From Otis tarda (taxonomy: Eukaryota > Chordata > Aves > Otidiformes > Otididae), in assembly GCA_026413225.1 (NCBI GenBank), contig CM048557.1, positions 71,228,987 to 71,292,986 on the forward strand: a stretch of DNA of 64,000 nucleotides, written 5' to 3'. The notes under the pieces are model-generated. The model did no database searches. It saw only the letters and a program-made list of their open reading frames with translations, and was not told the DNA's origin. Made by a program: the position numbers and the translations under genes. Below, piece after piece: positions 44,858 to 53,621 of the stretch (within the stretch, counting starts at the first letter, position 1; each line of letters starts with the position of its first letter).

Positions 44858-45240
44858 AGCCTTCCTCGCGCATGCGCTGTGCCCGGGAGCAGCATGGCGG
44901 TGTGCAGCGCGCGGGTCCCGTCGGCGGCGGCGGGTGAGTACCGAGGGCACCCGTGAGGTGAGCGAGCCCCTTTGGTGGCTGCAGCGCTGTCTCCTGCCCG
45001 CTGCCCGCCCGGGGAGCCTCGGGCGAGGGCAGCCCCGGGGAGTGACCCGAGAGCAGAGAGAGGAAGCGGGGCAGGAGGGGGACACCCCTCCCGGTGGAGA
45101 CGCTGGGCACCTCCCCAGCTCGCCAGAGCTCCCCCCGAGCCTCCCCCGGCCCCGTGCAGCTGCCTGCCGCTCCAGCGCGTCCCCTGAAGCCTGTCCCGTA
45201 GCACCGGGCCACGCCCTGCCCTGAAGGCTGCAATGTGGGA
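44858..45240 (+). promoter_or_regulatory. CpG island core with possible first exon
   Basis: GC-rich sequence continuing from the 78-bp array, with further NRF1-like GCGCATGCGC sites at about 44,812 and 44,866. It aligns from about 44,950 with 54,185 onward (GAGCCCCTTTGG, GCTGTCTCCTGCCCG, GGGCAGCCCCGGG(G), CCCCTGAAGCCTGTCC). A donor GTGAG|GTGAGCGAGCC at about 44,958 is shared with GTGAG|GTGAGGGAGCC in the other copy. This supports a spliced transcript running rightward. Confidence 0.6.
44894..44933 (+). CDS. Possible first coding exon (13 codons)
   Basis: GCAGCATGG is a good start context. The frame reads MAVCSARVPSAAA and reaches GGCGG|GTGAGT, a consensus donor, in phase 1. Joined to the 45,338 block this would read on into EAVPRLWLSVPPLG before a stop. 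However, the ATG is not present at the aligned positions in the two related promoters (35.5 kb antisense and 54.14 kb), which read GGGCGG there. It may therefore be fortuitous. Confidence 0.3.
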
Positions 45241-45337
45241 CCTCAGTGTATCTGGAGAATTCCCTGCGGCAGCAGGGGCTCTGGCCAGGGGCCGCGTGCG
45301 GTAATAACGGTCGCTGCTTCTTCTTTTTCTCTCCCAG

Positions 45338-45524
45338 AGGCTGTGCCAAGGCTGTGGTTGTCCGTTCCTCCCTTGGGAATGCTGTTGACTGCACTCGCCT
45401 CAGGCTTGTGTGGGCTGTCTCTGCCCGGCCTCGCTTCTCCTTGCGGTGTGGGAGCAAAAATGAACGGATGGAGCACTTACTGCCTGTAGAGAGGACCTGC
45501 TGAAGCTGGAGAGGCCACAGAAAG
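45338..45524 (+). CDS. Candidate exon, paralogue of 54,714-54,892
   Basis: A 187-nt block between a long polypyrimidine acceptor (TTCTTTTTCTCTCCCAG) and ACAGAAAG|GTAAAG. In the phase-2 frame it reads GCAKAVVVRSSLGN, AVDCTRLRLVWAV and so on to a TGA shortly before the donor. In phase 1 it reads EAVPRLWLSV to a TAG. The paralogue at 54,714 shares both splice sites and the phase-2 start (DSTEESVVGSSLR). Every frame closes before the donor, so it is either a terminal-like coding exon that is not used as such or part of a non-coding transcript. Confidence 0.4.
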
Positions 45525-45767
45525 GTAAAGAAGAAGAAACCAAAGGCCAGACAGCTAGCAGCTGCCTCCTACTGCAGGTGAGAGAGAGCCTGCCTCTCCG
45601 GGTGAGGAAGGATCCCTCTTTGTACTCTTCAGCAGGCCAGACCGCCAATGTGCACTGCACAGTCTGTATGTGGAACCTGAAGCACGGTACGGCCATGTAG
45701 TGCATGAGCGAGCGTGTCTAGGAAGCTTTTTGTCTAAGAGCTGTAAGACACCCATGTATTCTCTTAG

Positions 45768-45877
45768 GTGGAGGACAGCCAAGTGGTCGGAGAAGCAGAA
45801 GAGGAGAAGAGGAGAGAAGCAGAAAGTAGCATCTGACCTGTCAGATTCTCCCAGCAGTGCTGGGAGTAAGAGCTGTG
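45768..45877 (+). CDS. Candidate exon encoding a basic segment
   Basis: A 110-nt block between TATTCTCTTAG and GCTGTG|GTGAGTCCC. One frame is open throughout: WRTAKWSEKQKRRRG, EKQKVASDLSDS, PSSAGSKSC. It resembles a nuclear-localisation-like basic patch followed by a serine-rich tail. The related block at 50,238-50,338 reads GQTSNWSDRRGREK then RRKKGLNWQTLPEA in the aligned frame and ends at CTGCA|GTGAGTCCC. A third, weaker relative ends at 56,055 (CTGCG|GTGAGTCCC). Retention of the basic W-S-K/R pattern is the best protein-level hint in this region. Family unknown. Confidence 0.45.
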
Positions 45878-45889
45878 GTGAGTCCCTGG

Positions 45890-46400
45890 CCCCTTGGGCT
45901 CTGCCTCCTCTCTTGTGTGTCCGTGTCCTTCCCTGCCGCTCCCGTGGCCCCCTACCTTTCCCAAGCTGCTGTGATTTGTTGTTGTTGTTATTGTTTCATT
46001 CAACCTCTCCTCTTCTCTCTCTTCTTCTATCTTGTTCCCCCTTTCTCTTTCTCTTTAAATCTCTTGTTCTACCGCTTCCTTTTGTTTTTATCCCTGCACT
46101 TTTGTTCTGCTCCCTCTCCTTCCTTTTTTTGTTCTCTGTCTCTGTCCTGCAGCCCATTGCTGTTTTTGCCTTTTCCATCTCTTTGTCCTGATCTGCATCT
46201 GTATTCTTCCCCCAACTAATTTCTCCAGCCTGTTTTCTGGCCTGCTTTTCTTTGTGCCTCTGCATGCCTGCCCTGTGCCTCTGCCTTCCTATATCTCTCT
46301 TCCTTTTCTTATCTTTCTCTCTCTATCTCTTTGTCTTGCGTACTGTCACTGTTTGTTTTTTTTTTCTATTCTGTATCTCACTGTCTGTGACCTCCTCTGT
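45890..46400 (+). repeat. Pyrimidine-rich repeat tract
   Basis: Begins after the GTGAGTCCC donor and is strongly C/T-rich, with CTCTGTCCTGCAGCCCATTG (about 46,139), which recurs at about 50,616. Same family as 36.0-36.5 and 50.4-52.8 kb. No gene. Confidence 0.75.
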
Positions 46401-46780
46401 GCCCCTGGATGTGTTTGCAGCCCCTGGGTGCAGAGCTTGTGGCTGAGGACAGTTGCAGGGGAGGGGGTGATGTGCTGTGGGGCTTTGGCAAGGGTCCCTG
46501 CTTCCAATGGGCTCTAGCTGGGGCTGGATCTGGGGCAGACCCAGGTGGGGCCAGTGAGGCTGAGGGTGGGGCTGGCCCTGGCCCTGCTGTATGAGGGGCC
46601 TCCAGCTGTAAAGGGGGCCACCTGGGCATGGCTGCTGGAGGGGACTGAGGAGTGAATCACAGGCAGGTGCCTCCAGCAAGGAGTGGCTGGTCCATCTGAG
46701 CCCTCCTTGACAGAGCAGACACCAGGACACAGTGCCAGGAGCTCCGTGCCTCTGTTGGCCACGTGTGCGAGCCACCACGT
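46401..46780 (+). repeat. 'CCCCTGG' block, copy 1 of 3
   Basis: GCCCCTGGATGTGTTTGCAGC, CAGAGCTTGTGGCTGAGGA, TGATGTGCTGTGGGG, CTCCAGCTGTAAAGGGGGC and GAGGAGTGAATC align with 55,490-55,740. A more diverged relative is at 53,050-53,220 (GGAGATGATGCAGTGTGGGGG, GTGAGGCTGATGGCGAGGG, CTTGTAAAGGGGTGG). Its GTGTTTGCAG could be a splice acceptor. Open frames on both strands exist but none has a recognised domain. Confidence 0.75.
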
Positions 46781-46789
46781 TCTGCTACA

Positions 46790-47480
46790 TTTGTCATTCA
46801 GCCCTATCCAGAATGTAGCTCTGGTAGAAGTTAGATAGCATGCATGGTCTTGCTAGAAATGAAACGTAACCCTGGAGCATTTGTTTCTTGTAGGAAGCTA
46901 ATGCAGGTAGTTTTTGATAATGTTATTGCATGTAATGACATACTTTTCTAGTTAGCTTGGTATGACACCTATTTTTTTCTACCTCCACCCCAGAAAAAGT
47001 TGCGTGTCTCAGCATCTGAAGCACCACGAGCGGCAGTTGCGGCGTCGGACTTCTTGGGAATGAGTGAAGCTGGTGAGCAGAGCACTGTGGCGCTTTTGAG
47101 GAGGAGAGTGCCACAGAAGAGATTGGTGGTAAGTGGTGTGATGTTGAAGGGCAGTGCTATTTGGTAGGTTTTTTTTTTGGTTTTTTTTTGCAGATGGTGA
47201 TGAGGAGCTGGGTGAGCACAGCGCCATCTTAGTTAGCGTGGGGTTGTTCTTTTGAGGATGGAATCTGATTTCTGGCCCTTTGAGAGCTAAGTTGAGGGAC
47301 CACAGCCGAGGAGGGAACAAGGTTGAAAACTGCAGGGAGGGTGCAGGAAATTGATATGAGGAAGAGGGCTCCTTGGGAACAGTCTCTCTCGGGAAGGTGA
47401 AGGCCACCTTAGGCCCCCCCTCACTAACAAAACCACGACAAGACGTTAATGGTCAGTGTACGCTGGGCAAGAGTGTTGCA
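46790..47480 (+). repeat. Diverged, shortened unit of the 2.15-kb array family
   Basis: Order of blocks matches the array at 57.0-58.2 kb: a TTGCTAGAAATGAA(A/G)(C/T)GTAACCC segment, an acceptor and exon, TTTTTTTGCAG followed by ATGGTGATGAGGAG (47,194; array: ATGATGAAGAAAG at 57,913), then GAG(A)GCTAAGTTGAGG. After that come a GGAACAAGGTTG segment and a CAGCCTG(G/C)G segment. The unit is much shorter between the first two exons (about 0.2 kb against about 0.75 kb). Confidence 0.7.
46994..47128 (+). CDS. Candidate coding exon, 45 codons, basic
   Basis: Exactly 45 codons, phase 0 to 0, between CTACCTCCACCCCAG and TTGGTG|GTAAGT. It reads KKLRVSASEAPRAAV, AASDFLGMSEAGEQ, STVALLRRRVPQKRLV. A shorter exon ending at GCTG|GTGAGC (47,072) is possible. 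Flanking sequence upstream matches 57,010-57,165, and the block occupies the same place as the ATGCAGAGGCC exon-like blocks of the 2.15-kb array (59,167; 61,327; 63,503). The composition suggests a disordered, nuclear-type protein segment. Product unknown. Confidence 0.5.
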
Positions 47481-48085
47481 GCCTGGGGTGGTCTGTCTTT
47501 TATGCAGTCTCTATACTGGATAATGTTTGTGGGCCTGTAGATGTGCTGGCAAGGGCCGATGAGGAGCAGCACGAGCTTTCAGTGCTGGCACTTCTGGTGT
47601 GGCAGCAATCGTCTGACGTTTGTTATTTTGAGGCCTTTTTTCCGGTGGGTGGCCGTGCAGAGTTGACAGTGAAAGCAGGAGCACTGGCGTCCAGGAAATC
47701 CCAGAGCCCTCCTCTGCTCGGAGGCAGTTCACGAGGACAGAAGTGTTGCTGTACTCCTTAACAAACAAATATTCAACTTGGCACATACAGGGTGAGGAGA
47801 TCTCGGCTGTACTTAGGGTTGAGAAAATGTATGTAGGCATCTGTGTCTGTCCCCTGCCTGTATCTAGGACAGCGGTTCTAGTGAAACTAAAGCTGCCAAT
47901 GAGTCAAAAAAAGGCATGGGTGTCTGAAAAATGCAAAAGCTTTAAAGGCCGGTATCAACAGCTGTACCAAAGGTGCTGCAAAATACTCTGTCCTTCATGT
48001 GGTTTTAGTCCTGAGAAACCTCGCCCGAGAAGGAAGAGTTAGATTCCTGTCTAGCTTTAAACTAAGGGGTTTTTCCGTCTCTTTG

Positions 48086-48184
48086 CTGAATGTCTGCTGC
48101 CAGCGTTTCACCGTGGTCACCCTTTCCTTGGCCATGAAAGTATGAGATGGATGGAAAGGAGCCGTAGCGGTCTGCAAGTACAAG
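48086..48184 (+). pseudogene. Decayed copy of the 39.7 kb exon
   Basis: Same length (99 nt) and same donor (CAAG|GTACAT) as 39,727-39,825. It reads LNVCCQRFTVVTLS, LAMKV, then a TGA in place of CAA, then DGWKGAVAVCKYK. The acceptor AG is replaced (CTTTG). The frame length is preserved, so decay is by substitution only. Confidence 0.55.
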
Positions 48185-48650
48185 GTACATCTGCGATGCG
48201 TGACTGCATTTTTCCTAAGGGACTTGCCGCATGGATTTTAAAGTGAATGTTAAGAATGTGGCGATTTTCCTTCTGTAGTCTTTTAACTAAATATTCAGAC
48301 ACAGGAAAAATCAAATGAGGTGTGGTCTGGAGCATAGTCTGGCCATGGAAAAAAATATTATGGACAAGGAAAAAAAAAAAGCCACTCAATTTGGGGAAAG
48401 TTGGGGTGACCCAGTGGGAGACGGAGGGGTTCTCGCTGGGGATTACGCATTGTGGGTCCATTGTTCGGTGTGGGTCATCTCGTGCAGGTTATGCTGGGTG
48501 AGTTATGTGCTGTGGATTGTCCTGCGTGGACTCCCTGCTATAGGTCATCCTTATGCACCTTTCTTCCCACACATACCCATTGTCCTTGCGTGTCTGTCTC
48601 TCCCTCGTATCCGTCCCCCACTGTCTCTGTGTTTCTCAGCCCTCTTGACG

Positions 48651-49223
48651 TGTGGATCAAACTCTACAACTCGGAGAGAGTTATAAAGCAGGCATGTTTA
48701 TTTGGGACCGGGTGCGTGGGGGATTGCTTCTCCAAAAGCACGCACACTGACAGCACATTTTAGCAAAAATGTATACGGTGCAGGTATACACATTCATAGG
48801 ATTGCACAGTACAGACATACATATGCATAAGTGAGGTGGGGTTATTAAAAAACACTTGCGTTAGCATTTCAGATCTGTCTCTGGTGGTCATTTACTTCTT
48901 CAGGGGTCTGATCTTCCTCTAGATGAACTTTAGTCATTCACCCATGCTCTCCTTTCACTTGGTGATTTCAGCAGTTTCTTAACGACTTCTGACCAACGTT
49001 GCAGCTCCTGTTATCATGTCCTTTGCAGCTCCTGTTATCATGTCCTTGACAAATACCAGTTTCTTGACAAGTACCAGTCCCTGATAAGCTTAAGTGAGTT
49101 TCAAGGCAAACAGGATTGTTAGGCATTGTCTAGCAGACAGTTAGTCTCCTAAATCAAGCAGTATGCAGATAGTTAGTCTTCTAAATCAAGCAATATTTAG
49201 CAGACAGTTAATTCCCTGTATCA
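48651..49223 (-). mobile_element. Solo LTR, private to copy C
   Basis: An insert of about 575 bp interrupts a segment that is continuous in copies A (34.12 kb) and B (43.24 kb): CAGCCCTC ... CCAAATGCTTTTC. On the minus strand it has AATAAACATGCCTGC, a polyadenylation-type region. The plus-strand part GCGTGGGGGATTGCTTCTCC resembles GCATGGGGGATTGCTCC of the 3.75 kb LTR, so the families are related. An internal tandem pair of TGCAGCTCCTGTTATCATGTCC occurs at about 49,003-49,045. No internal genes. It postdates the segmental duplication and looks nearly whole as a solo LTR. Ends are accurate to a few bases. Confidence 0.8.
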
Positions 49224-49569
49224 CTTCCAAATGCTTTTCACTAAAACACCCCCGCTGTGCGAGGTTTTCCTCCCTTGTGAGTTTTTTTCCCCTGTGTTTT
49301 GCTCGTTGCGTGCCCTGCACTCTTGTTTTGTGTCCCTGTTCGACGCCCCCCTTTTTGGCACTGCCTCCCCATAACCCCTCTGTCTCGGGATCCTTGGGGC
49401 GCTGCCTGTGTTCCCCAACTTGCCCAGTGCTCCTCATCCCCAATTTTAATGCAGATTGTTTCCATTCTAAAATTAAAACACTCTAAATGTTTTCATTTGA
49501 AACTTACAAGTGTGTTCATTTGTATCAGTTGCACGTCTTGGGTTTTCTTTTGCTGTATTTTTTTTGGTT

Positions 49570-49746
49570 CCACTTTTCCTTACCAGTGGTGGTTGTTTTT
49601 TTCCTTAATATTAAACTGGTTTTATCTCAAGTCACAAGAATTGTCACTTTGACCTTTCTGAGTCTCTCCCCATCCCACAGGGTCAGGGGCAGTGAGCGAG
49701 CAATTGTGTGCTGCCTAGTTGCTGGCTGGGGTTAAACCACGGCACA
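49570..49746 (+). mobile_element. LTR terminal fragment, copy C
   Basis: TTAAACTGGTTTTATCTCAAG, GAGTCTCTCCCCATCCCACAG and AGTTGCTGGCTGGGGTTAAACC near 49,720-49,740 match the fragments in copies A and B. Decayed 3' part only. Confidence 0.75.
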
Positions 49747-50237
49747 AGGTCAGTTGCAAGCCCTGCCTGGCTGATGCTTTAGGCTGCCGATGTCATTCCT
49801 AGTGTCTTGACAGTTTGTCTATGTTCTTTGTCGTTGCTTTTTAGTGCCTTTTCCTCTTCTGTTTTGGGCAGCAGTGGTTGTGGAGCCGCTCCAGGTAGCC
49901 ACTCTCTCAAGGGCAAGGGGGTGGCAAAGCCGCAAGCTGGTGCGCAGTCCGGTTGGATGAAGGCAGCCACCCATCACTGTGGATTGGTATTCCAGAAGAT
50001 GAAACTGAAGGCCGTCTGACCGGCAGCTGCCTCCCGCTGCGTGCAAGAGAGAGCCTGCCTCTCTGGGTGAGGAAGATCCCATTTTGAAGGCCGCAGCAGG
50101 CTAGATTGCCAAAGAGCACCGCAGGGTCTGTACACATAATTTAAAAAGGGGGCACGGTCAAGTACTGGGTGAGCGAGGCTACGTTTCTGGGAAGCTTTGT
50201 CTCATAAGAGCTGTTACGCATCCCCCTCTTTTCTTAG

Positions 50238-50338
50238 GTTTGGGACAGACAAGCAACTGGAGTGACAGAAGAGGAAGGGAAAAGAGGAGAAAGAAGGGTC
50301 TGAACTGGCAAACCCTCCCTGAAGCGCCGAGAGCTGCA
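50238..50338 (+). CDS. Candidate exon, paralogue of 45,768 block
   Basis: A 101-nt block from TTTTCTTAG to GAGCTGCA|GTGAGT. The aligned frame reads GQTSNWSDRRGREK, RRKKGLNWQTLPEA, PRAA and is open. It shares W-S and a basic run with the 45,768 block, and both are preceded by similar sequence with GGAAGCTTT and AAGAGCTGT words. It is nine bases shorter than the 45,768 block. Product unknown. Confidence 0.42.
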
Positions 50339-50349
50339 GTGAGTCCCAG

Positions 50350-52790
50350 GCCCTCGGGGCCCCTTCTCCCCTCCTCTCCATCTCACAGCCTCCTTGGCCC
50401 TCCCCCAGCTGCCTCTCTTTCCCTTTTTCTTTCTCATGCTGCTGTGATTTTCTTGGCTTTCCTGTATCTCTCGTTCTATTTTTTTTGTTTGTTTGTTTTC
50501 TCAGTCTTTATCTTTCCCCTTCTCTCTCTTCTTGTACAGCACCTTTTCTTTTTCTATCTGGGCTCTTGGCTCTTGTTCTCCCCTCTCTCCTTCCTTTTTT
50601 TCCACCCTCTGGCTCTGTCCTGCAGCCCATCACTGTTTTTTTCCTTTTATTTCCCTTTATGCTGGCTCACATCCTTTTTTTTTTTTTTTTCTTTGCAATT
50701 TCCCTGGTCTGTTTTCTGGCGTTTGTGTCCTCTCTGTGCCTGTACGTGCTGTTCTGCGTCCCTGCCTTCCTGTCTCTCTCTTTTCTTCCCCTTCTTGCTT
50801 TATCCCTTTGTATTGCTTGGTGTTGCTGTTTTTCTTTCATTCTGCCTCTCACTGTCCTTTTTCTCCTTCCTGTTCATCTCTTGCTGTCTCTGGGCCTTCA
50901 TGCTGTTCCCTGGCCTGTTTTATTAAGTTGATGTGCCTTTGTAGCCCTTTCAAGATCTAAGTTTCTCCCACCCTTGTGCTTCTCATGACTACACAGTCTC
51001 TCTCGTTTTGTTTTGTCTGTCAGTCTGTCTTGTGCCCTGTCGTGTCGTTTCTCGCTATGTTCCTTTGTCCCGGTCCTTGCTTGTATTCATGTTCTTCTCT
51101 GTCCTCCTGACTATCTAAGGTTGATGTTTTTTCCCCATCTCCATCCTGCTGCTGCTGTTTCTTTTCTCTGCCATCTCCCTGTCCCTCTTTCTGTCTCTTT
51201 TCCTTGGTCAGTGCTTTTTTTCCCTTTTTTGTCCCGATCTCACTCCTATTTTTTCCTGGTTTTGTCCTGTTGCCCTGCTTCCTTCCATTTTATTTTCTGT
51301 TTTTCTCTCTCTGTCCCGTTTGCTCTCCTGTCTTTTCTAACTGTATTCCCCTGTTCAGCTGGATGTCTCTTCTTTCCTTTCTTTTCCCCTCACTATCTTT
51401 TTTATTTCTTGGTCTTTCTCTCTCAGTGCTCATCACAGTTGATTTTTCCTCCAGAGCTGTCCTGCTCTCTGTTCCTTTATTCTCTCTCTGTCATTCTGTG
51501 CTGCTCCCCATGGTTGTTTTTTGATTTCTCTGTCACGGTCCTGCAGGCCATCGTTATTTTGCTTTGCTTCCATTCCCGTGCCCTGCTTTCTGTCTTTGTT
51601 TCTCTTTGCCTTTGTTCAGCCTCCCAGCATTTTTTCCTTTCCCATTCCATCTCTCTGTCCTGCTCCCTATCCCTCTTGCTGTCCCAAATCTGGGTTTGTT
51701 TACCCAGTGCGCAGTACGCCAGGCTTACATACAGAGCAGAGGTATTTATTTCTGTAATTTCTGCACAGAGATGGGTGCTAGGGGCTAAATCCACAAAGCT
51801 AGCCACCTGGTTATAATGCTCAGTTTTAATTCTACATTCTCTCTCTTGCAGCTCCACACTATTTGTTTGTTTCCCCTCCATCTCTCTCTGCCTGCGGCTC
51901 CCTATCTGTCTTGTAATCTGTCACTGTTATCTTTTTTGTTTCTCGATGTCACTCTGTCTAGCTACCCAGTCCCCGTTTTTTAATTCTTCCCTCCTCCCTG
52001 TAGGCCGGTCATGTTCCTATTATTTCACATTGTGTTCTGCCTGGTCCTCTGTCCCTATTTATCCATTGCTCCCTCTCTGCCCTGTGGCCTGTCGCACTTG
52101 CCCATTTAATTTCTGCCTCTCTCTCTGTCCAGCTCCCAGTCTCTGGTTTTCCATTTCCTCCCTCTGTGCCCTCTAGCCTGCTGCGTTTCTCCTTTATCCA
52201 GCTTGCTGTCTCTGGCTCGCCGATGACCCTGATTTTCAATTCTGCCTCTGTTCTTTCTGTATGCATTGCTATACTGTTTGTTCTCCAGCTCTCTCTTTTT
52301 TCCAGGCTCCTTGTCCCTATTTCTTAATTCTTCCCTCTCTGCCCTCTAGCATATAGCTGTATGGTTTGTTTTGTGTTGTCCCCTTACTTCCACCTTTTTT
52401 GTCCAACATCTGATATCCTGGCTCCCTGTCCCTGTTGTTTCATTCCTCCCTCTCTGCCCTGTTCTTCTTATATTTTTATCTTTCTCCATCACTCTCTTGC
52501 TTTGGCTTCCTGTGTCTAGTTGTCTTTACCTCCCTCCCTGTCATGCTGCCCGGCTTAGGTTTTTCCTGCATCTCCATCCTGCTCCTCATCCTTCTTTGTT
52601 GGTCTCTGTCCTGCTCCCTATCCCTCTTTCTGCTGCCTCTTTTCCTCTCTCTCTCTGCTGCTTCTTTGCCCACCTCTGTCAGGCTCCCTGTCCCCGTCCT
52701 TTTCTCGCTATCCTGTTCCCTGCCTCGTGCTTTCTTGCTACACCCCCTGTCTGGAAAGCTGCCTCTTTTCTTTTCTCTTGTAGTGTTGTG
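50350..52790 (+). repeat. Pyrimidine-rich repeat array, 2.4 kb
   Basis: Almost continuous C/T-rich sequence made of irregular 60-90 base units with recurring words: TCTGTCCTGCAGCCCATCAC, CCTGCTCCCTATCCCTCTT, TTTTCTTAATTCTTCCCTC and CTCTGCCCTCTAGC. Many units contain a pyrimidine tract followed by CAG or TAG, that is, potential 3' splice sites. Strand asymmetry is extreme (C/T on plus, G/A on minus), which predicts triplex or R-loop potential. Open frames of up to 267 codons are Ser/Leu/Phe/Pro-rich artefacts. Confidence 0.85.
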
Positions 52791-52814
52791 CGCCCTGCTC
52801 TTTGTTTTTGGCAG

Positions 52815-52995
52815 CCTCCAAGTCTGCCCAGCAGCCTGGTGCTCCAGGACACAGCCGACAGACCATATGTTTCCCACTGATCTGACAAGCGTGGCTCCTG
52901 AAATGACTGCCAAGGTGTCCTGGGGCCATGGAGTGGGGACCAGAGGCTGCAAGCTCCAGAGCAGACTCGCTGCTCAGACTTATGTGCGTGACTGA
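52815..52995 (+). CDS. Candidate terminal coding exon (59 codons)
   Basis: After TTTGTTTTTGGCAG, the frame with one leading base reads LQVCPAAWCSRTQP, TDHMFPTDLTSVAP, EMTAKVSWGHGVG, TRGCKLQSRLAAQ, TYVRD and ends in TGA at 52,993. The stop overlaps an AATAAA. The layout, acceptor then open frame then stop then poly(A) signal, is that of a last exon. The frame also stays open upstream through the pyrimidine-rich tract, which weakens the argument. I do not recognise the peptide. It may end the transcript that starts at the 44.9 kb CpG island. Confidence 0.45.
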
Positions 52996-53000
52996 ATAAA
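52995..53000 (+). terminator. Polyadenylation signal AATAAA
   Basis: AATAAA overlapping the stop codon of the candidate last exon, followed by a T/G- and C-rich segment (CACTTGCTGTCTCCTTTGAC) where cleavage would be expected at about 53,015-53,030. Confidence 0.45.
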
Positions 53001-53049
53001 CACTTGCTGTCTCCTTTGACTTCATGGCTGCGTTTCTGCTCATATCCCT

Positions 53050-53220
53050 TGGCCCCATGCAAAAGGAGGAGCCCAGGAGAGGAGATGATGCAGTGTGGGG
53101 GTCAGGCAATGGCCCCCAGTTCCTGCTGGGCTCCAGCTGTGTGCTGGGGCTGGAGGAGCCCCAGGTGTGGGCAGTGAGGCTGATGGCGAGGGCCCTTCCT
53201 TGTAAAGGGGTGGGTGCTAC
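53050..53220 (+). repeat. 'CCCCTGG' block, diverged copy 2 of 3
   Basis: GGAGATGATGCAGTGTGGGGG, GGCAATGGCCCCCAGTTCCTG, GGGCTCCAGCTG, GTGAGGCTGATGG and CTTGTAAAGGGGTGGG align in order with 46,440-46,620 and 55,540-55,700. More diverged than the other two are from each other. Confidence 0.65.
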
Positions 53221-53559
53221 TGGAGGGGTTGGTGCTGCCCTGCCGCGGGTGGCTGTGGAGGGGCCAGTGCGAGCCATGGGAGTGAGTGGTTGCTGAGCGC
53301 CGCTGGGCTGCGGCTGCACCTGCAGCGATGGAGAAGGTGAGCGGGAGCTGGACTGGCGGGACCCGGGAAAAGCCACGAGGAGTGCGGCTGTGGCTGCGGG
53401 GAGGGGGGCGGGCGCCGACCCAGCCGACGGGGTCTGTGTTGGGCACAGCAAGTGGCGGGGGAGTGGGGGTGCCGCGGCGCGCTGGAGTGCTCTGGGGAGC
53501 CTGAGGCTGCGGTGGGCGGAGGGGTACCGGTGTCCCCGCAAGGAAGGCTGCCTTCCGCG

Positions 53560-53580
53560 GCATGCTGGGAGGTGTAGTCC
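53560..53580 (+). promoter_or_regulatory. ZNF143/Staf-type binding motif
   Basis: GCATGCTGGGAGGTGTAGTCC, reverse complement of the ACTACA..TCCCAGCATGC type motif. Strong resemblance to the known vertebrate promoter element. Confidence 0.7.
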
Positions 53581-53621
53581 CGGGGTACGGGGCTTGCGGT
53601 CGGCCGTGGCGGCTCCCCGGA

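Larger units (their letters stand above)
47481..50340 (+). repeat. Segmental duplication copy C (shortened)
   Basis: From about 47,700 (GGCAGTTCACGAGGACAGA; copy B GGCAGTTCACAAGGACAGA at 39,323) it follows copy B to about 48,290, then jumps to material equivalent to 42,950 onward. It continues to the LTR fragment at 49.75 kb and then to 34.6-35.2 kb-like sequence. The internal jump removes roughly 3 kb relative to copy B. It carries a private LTR at 48.65-49.22 kb. An open frame at 47,456-47,761 after TTTTATGCAG (SILDNVCGPVDVLAR, ADEEQHELSVLALL) is protein-like but unsupported by the other copies. Confidence 0.75.

Noticed and set aside
44009-45457. Open frames of up to 336 codons over the 78-bp minisatellite
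   Set aside because: The 78-bp period is divisible by three, so any stop-free unit yields a long repetitive frame on both strands. No domain or start context supports a protein.
50240-52995. Several open frames of 100-267 codons rich in Ser, Leu, Phe and Pro
   Set aside because: Products of pyrimidine-rich repeats, which lack stop codons on the C/T strand. No conserved domain; different frames open in neighbouring units.
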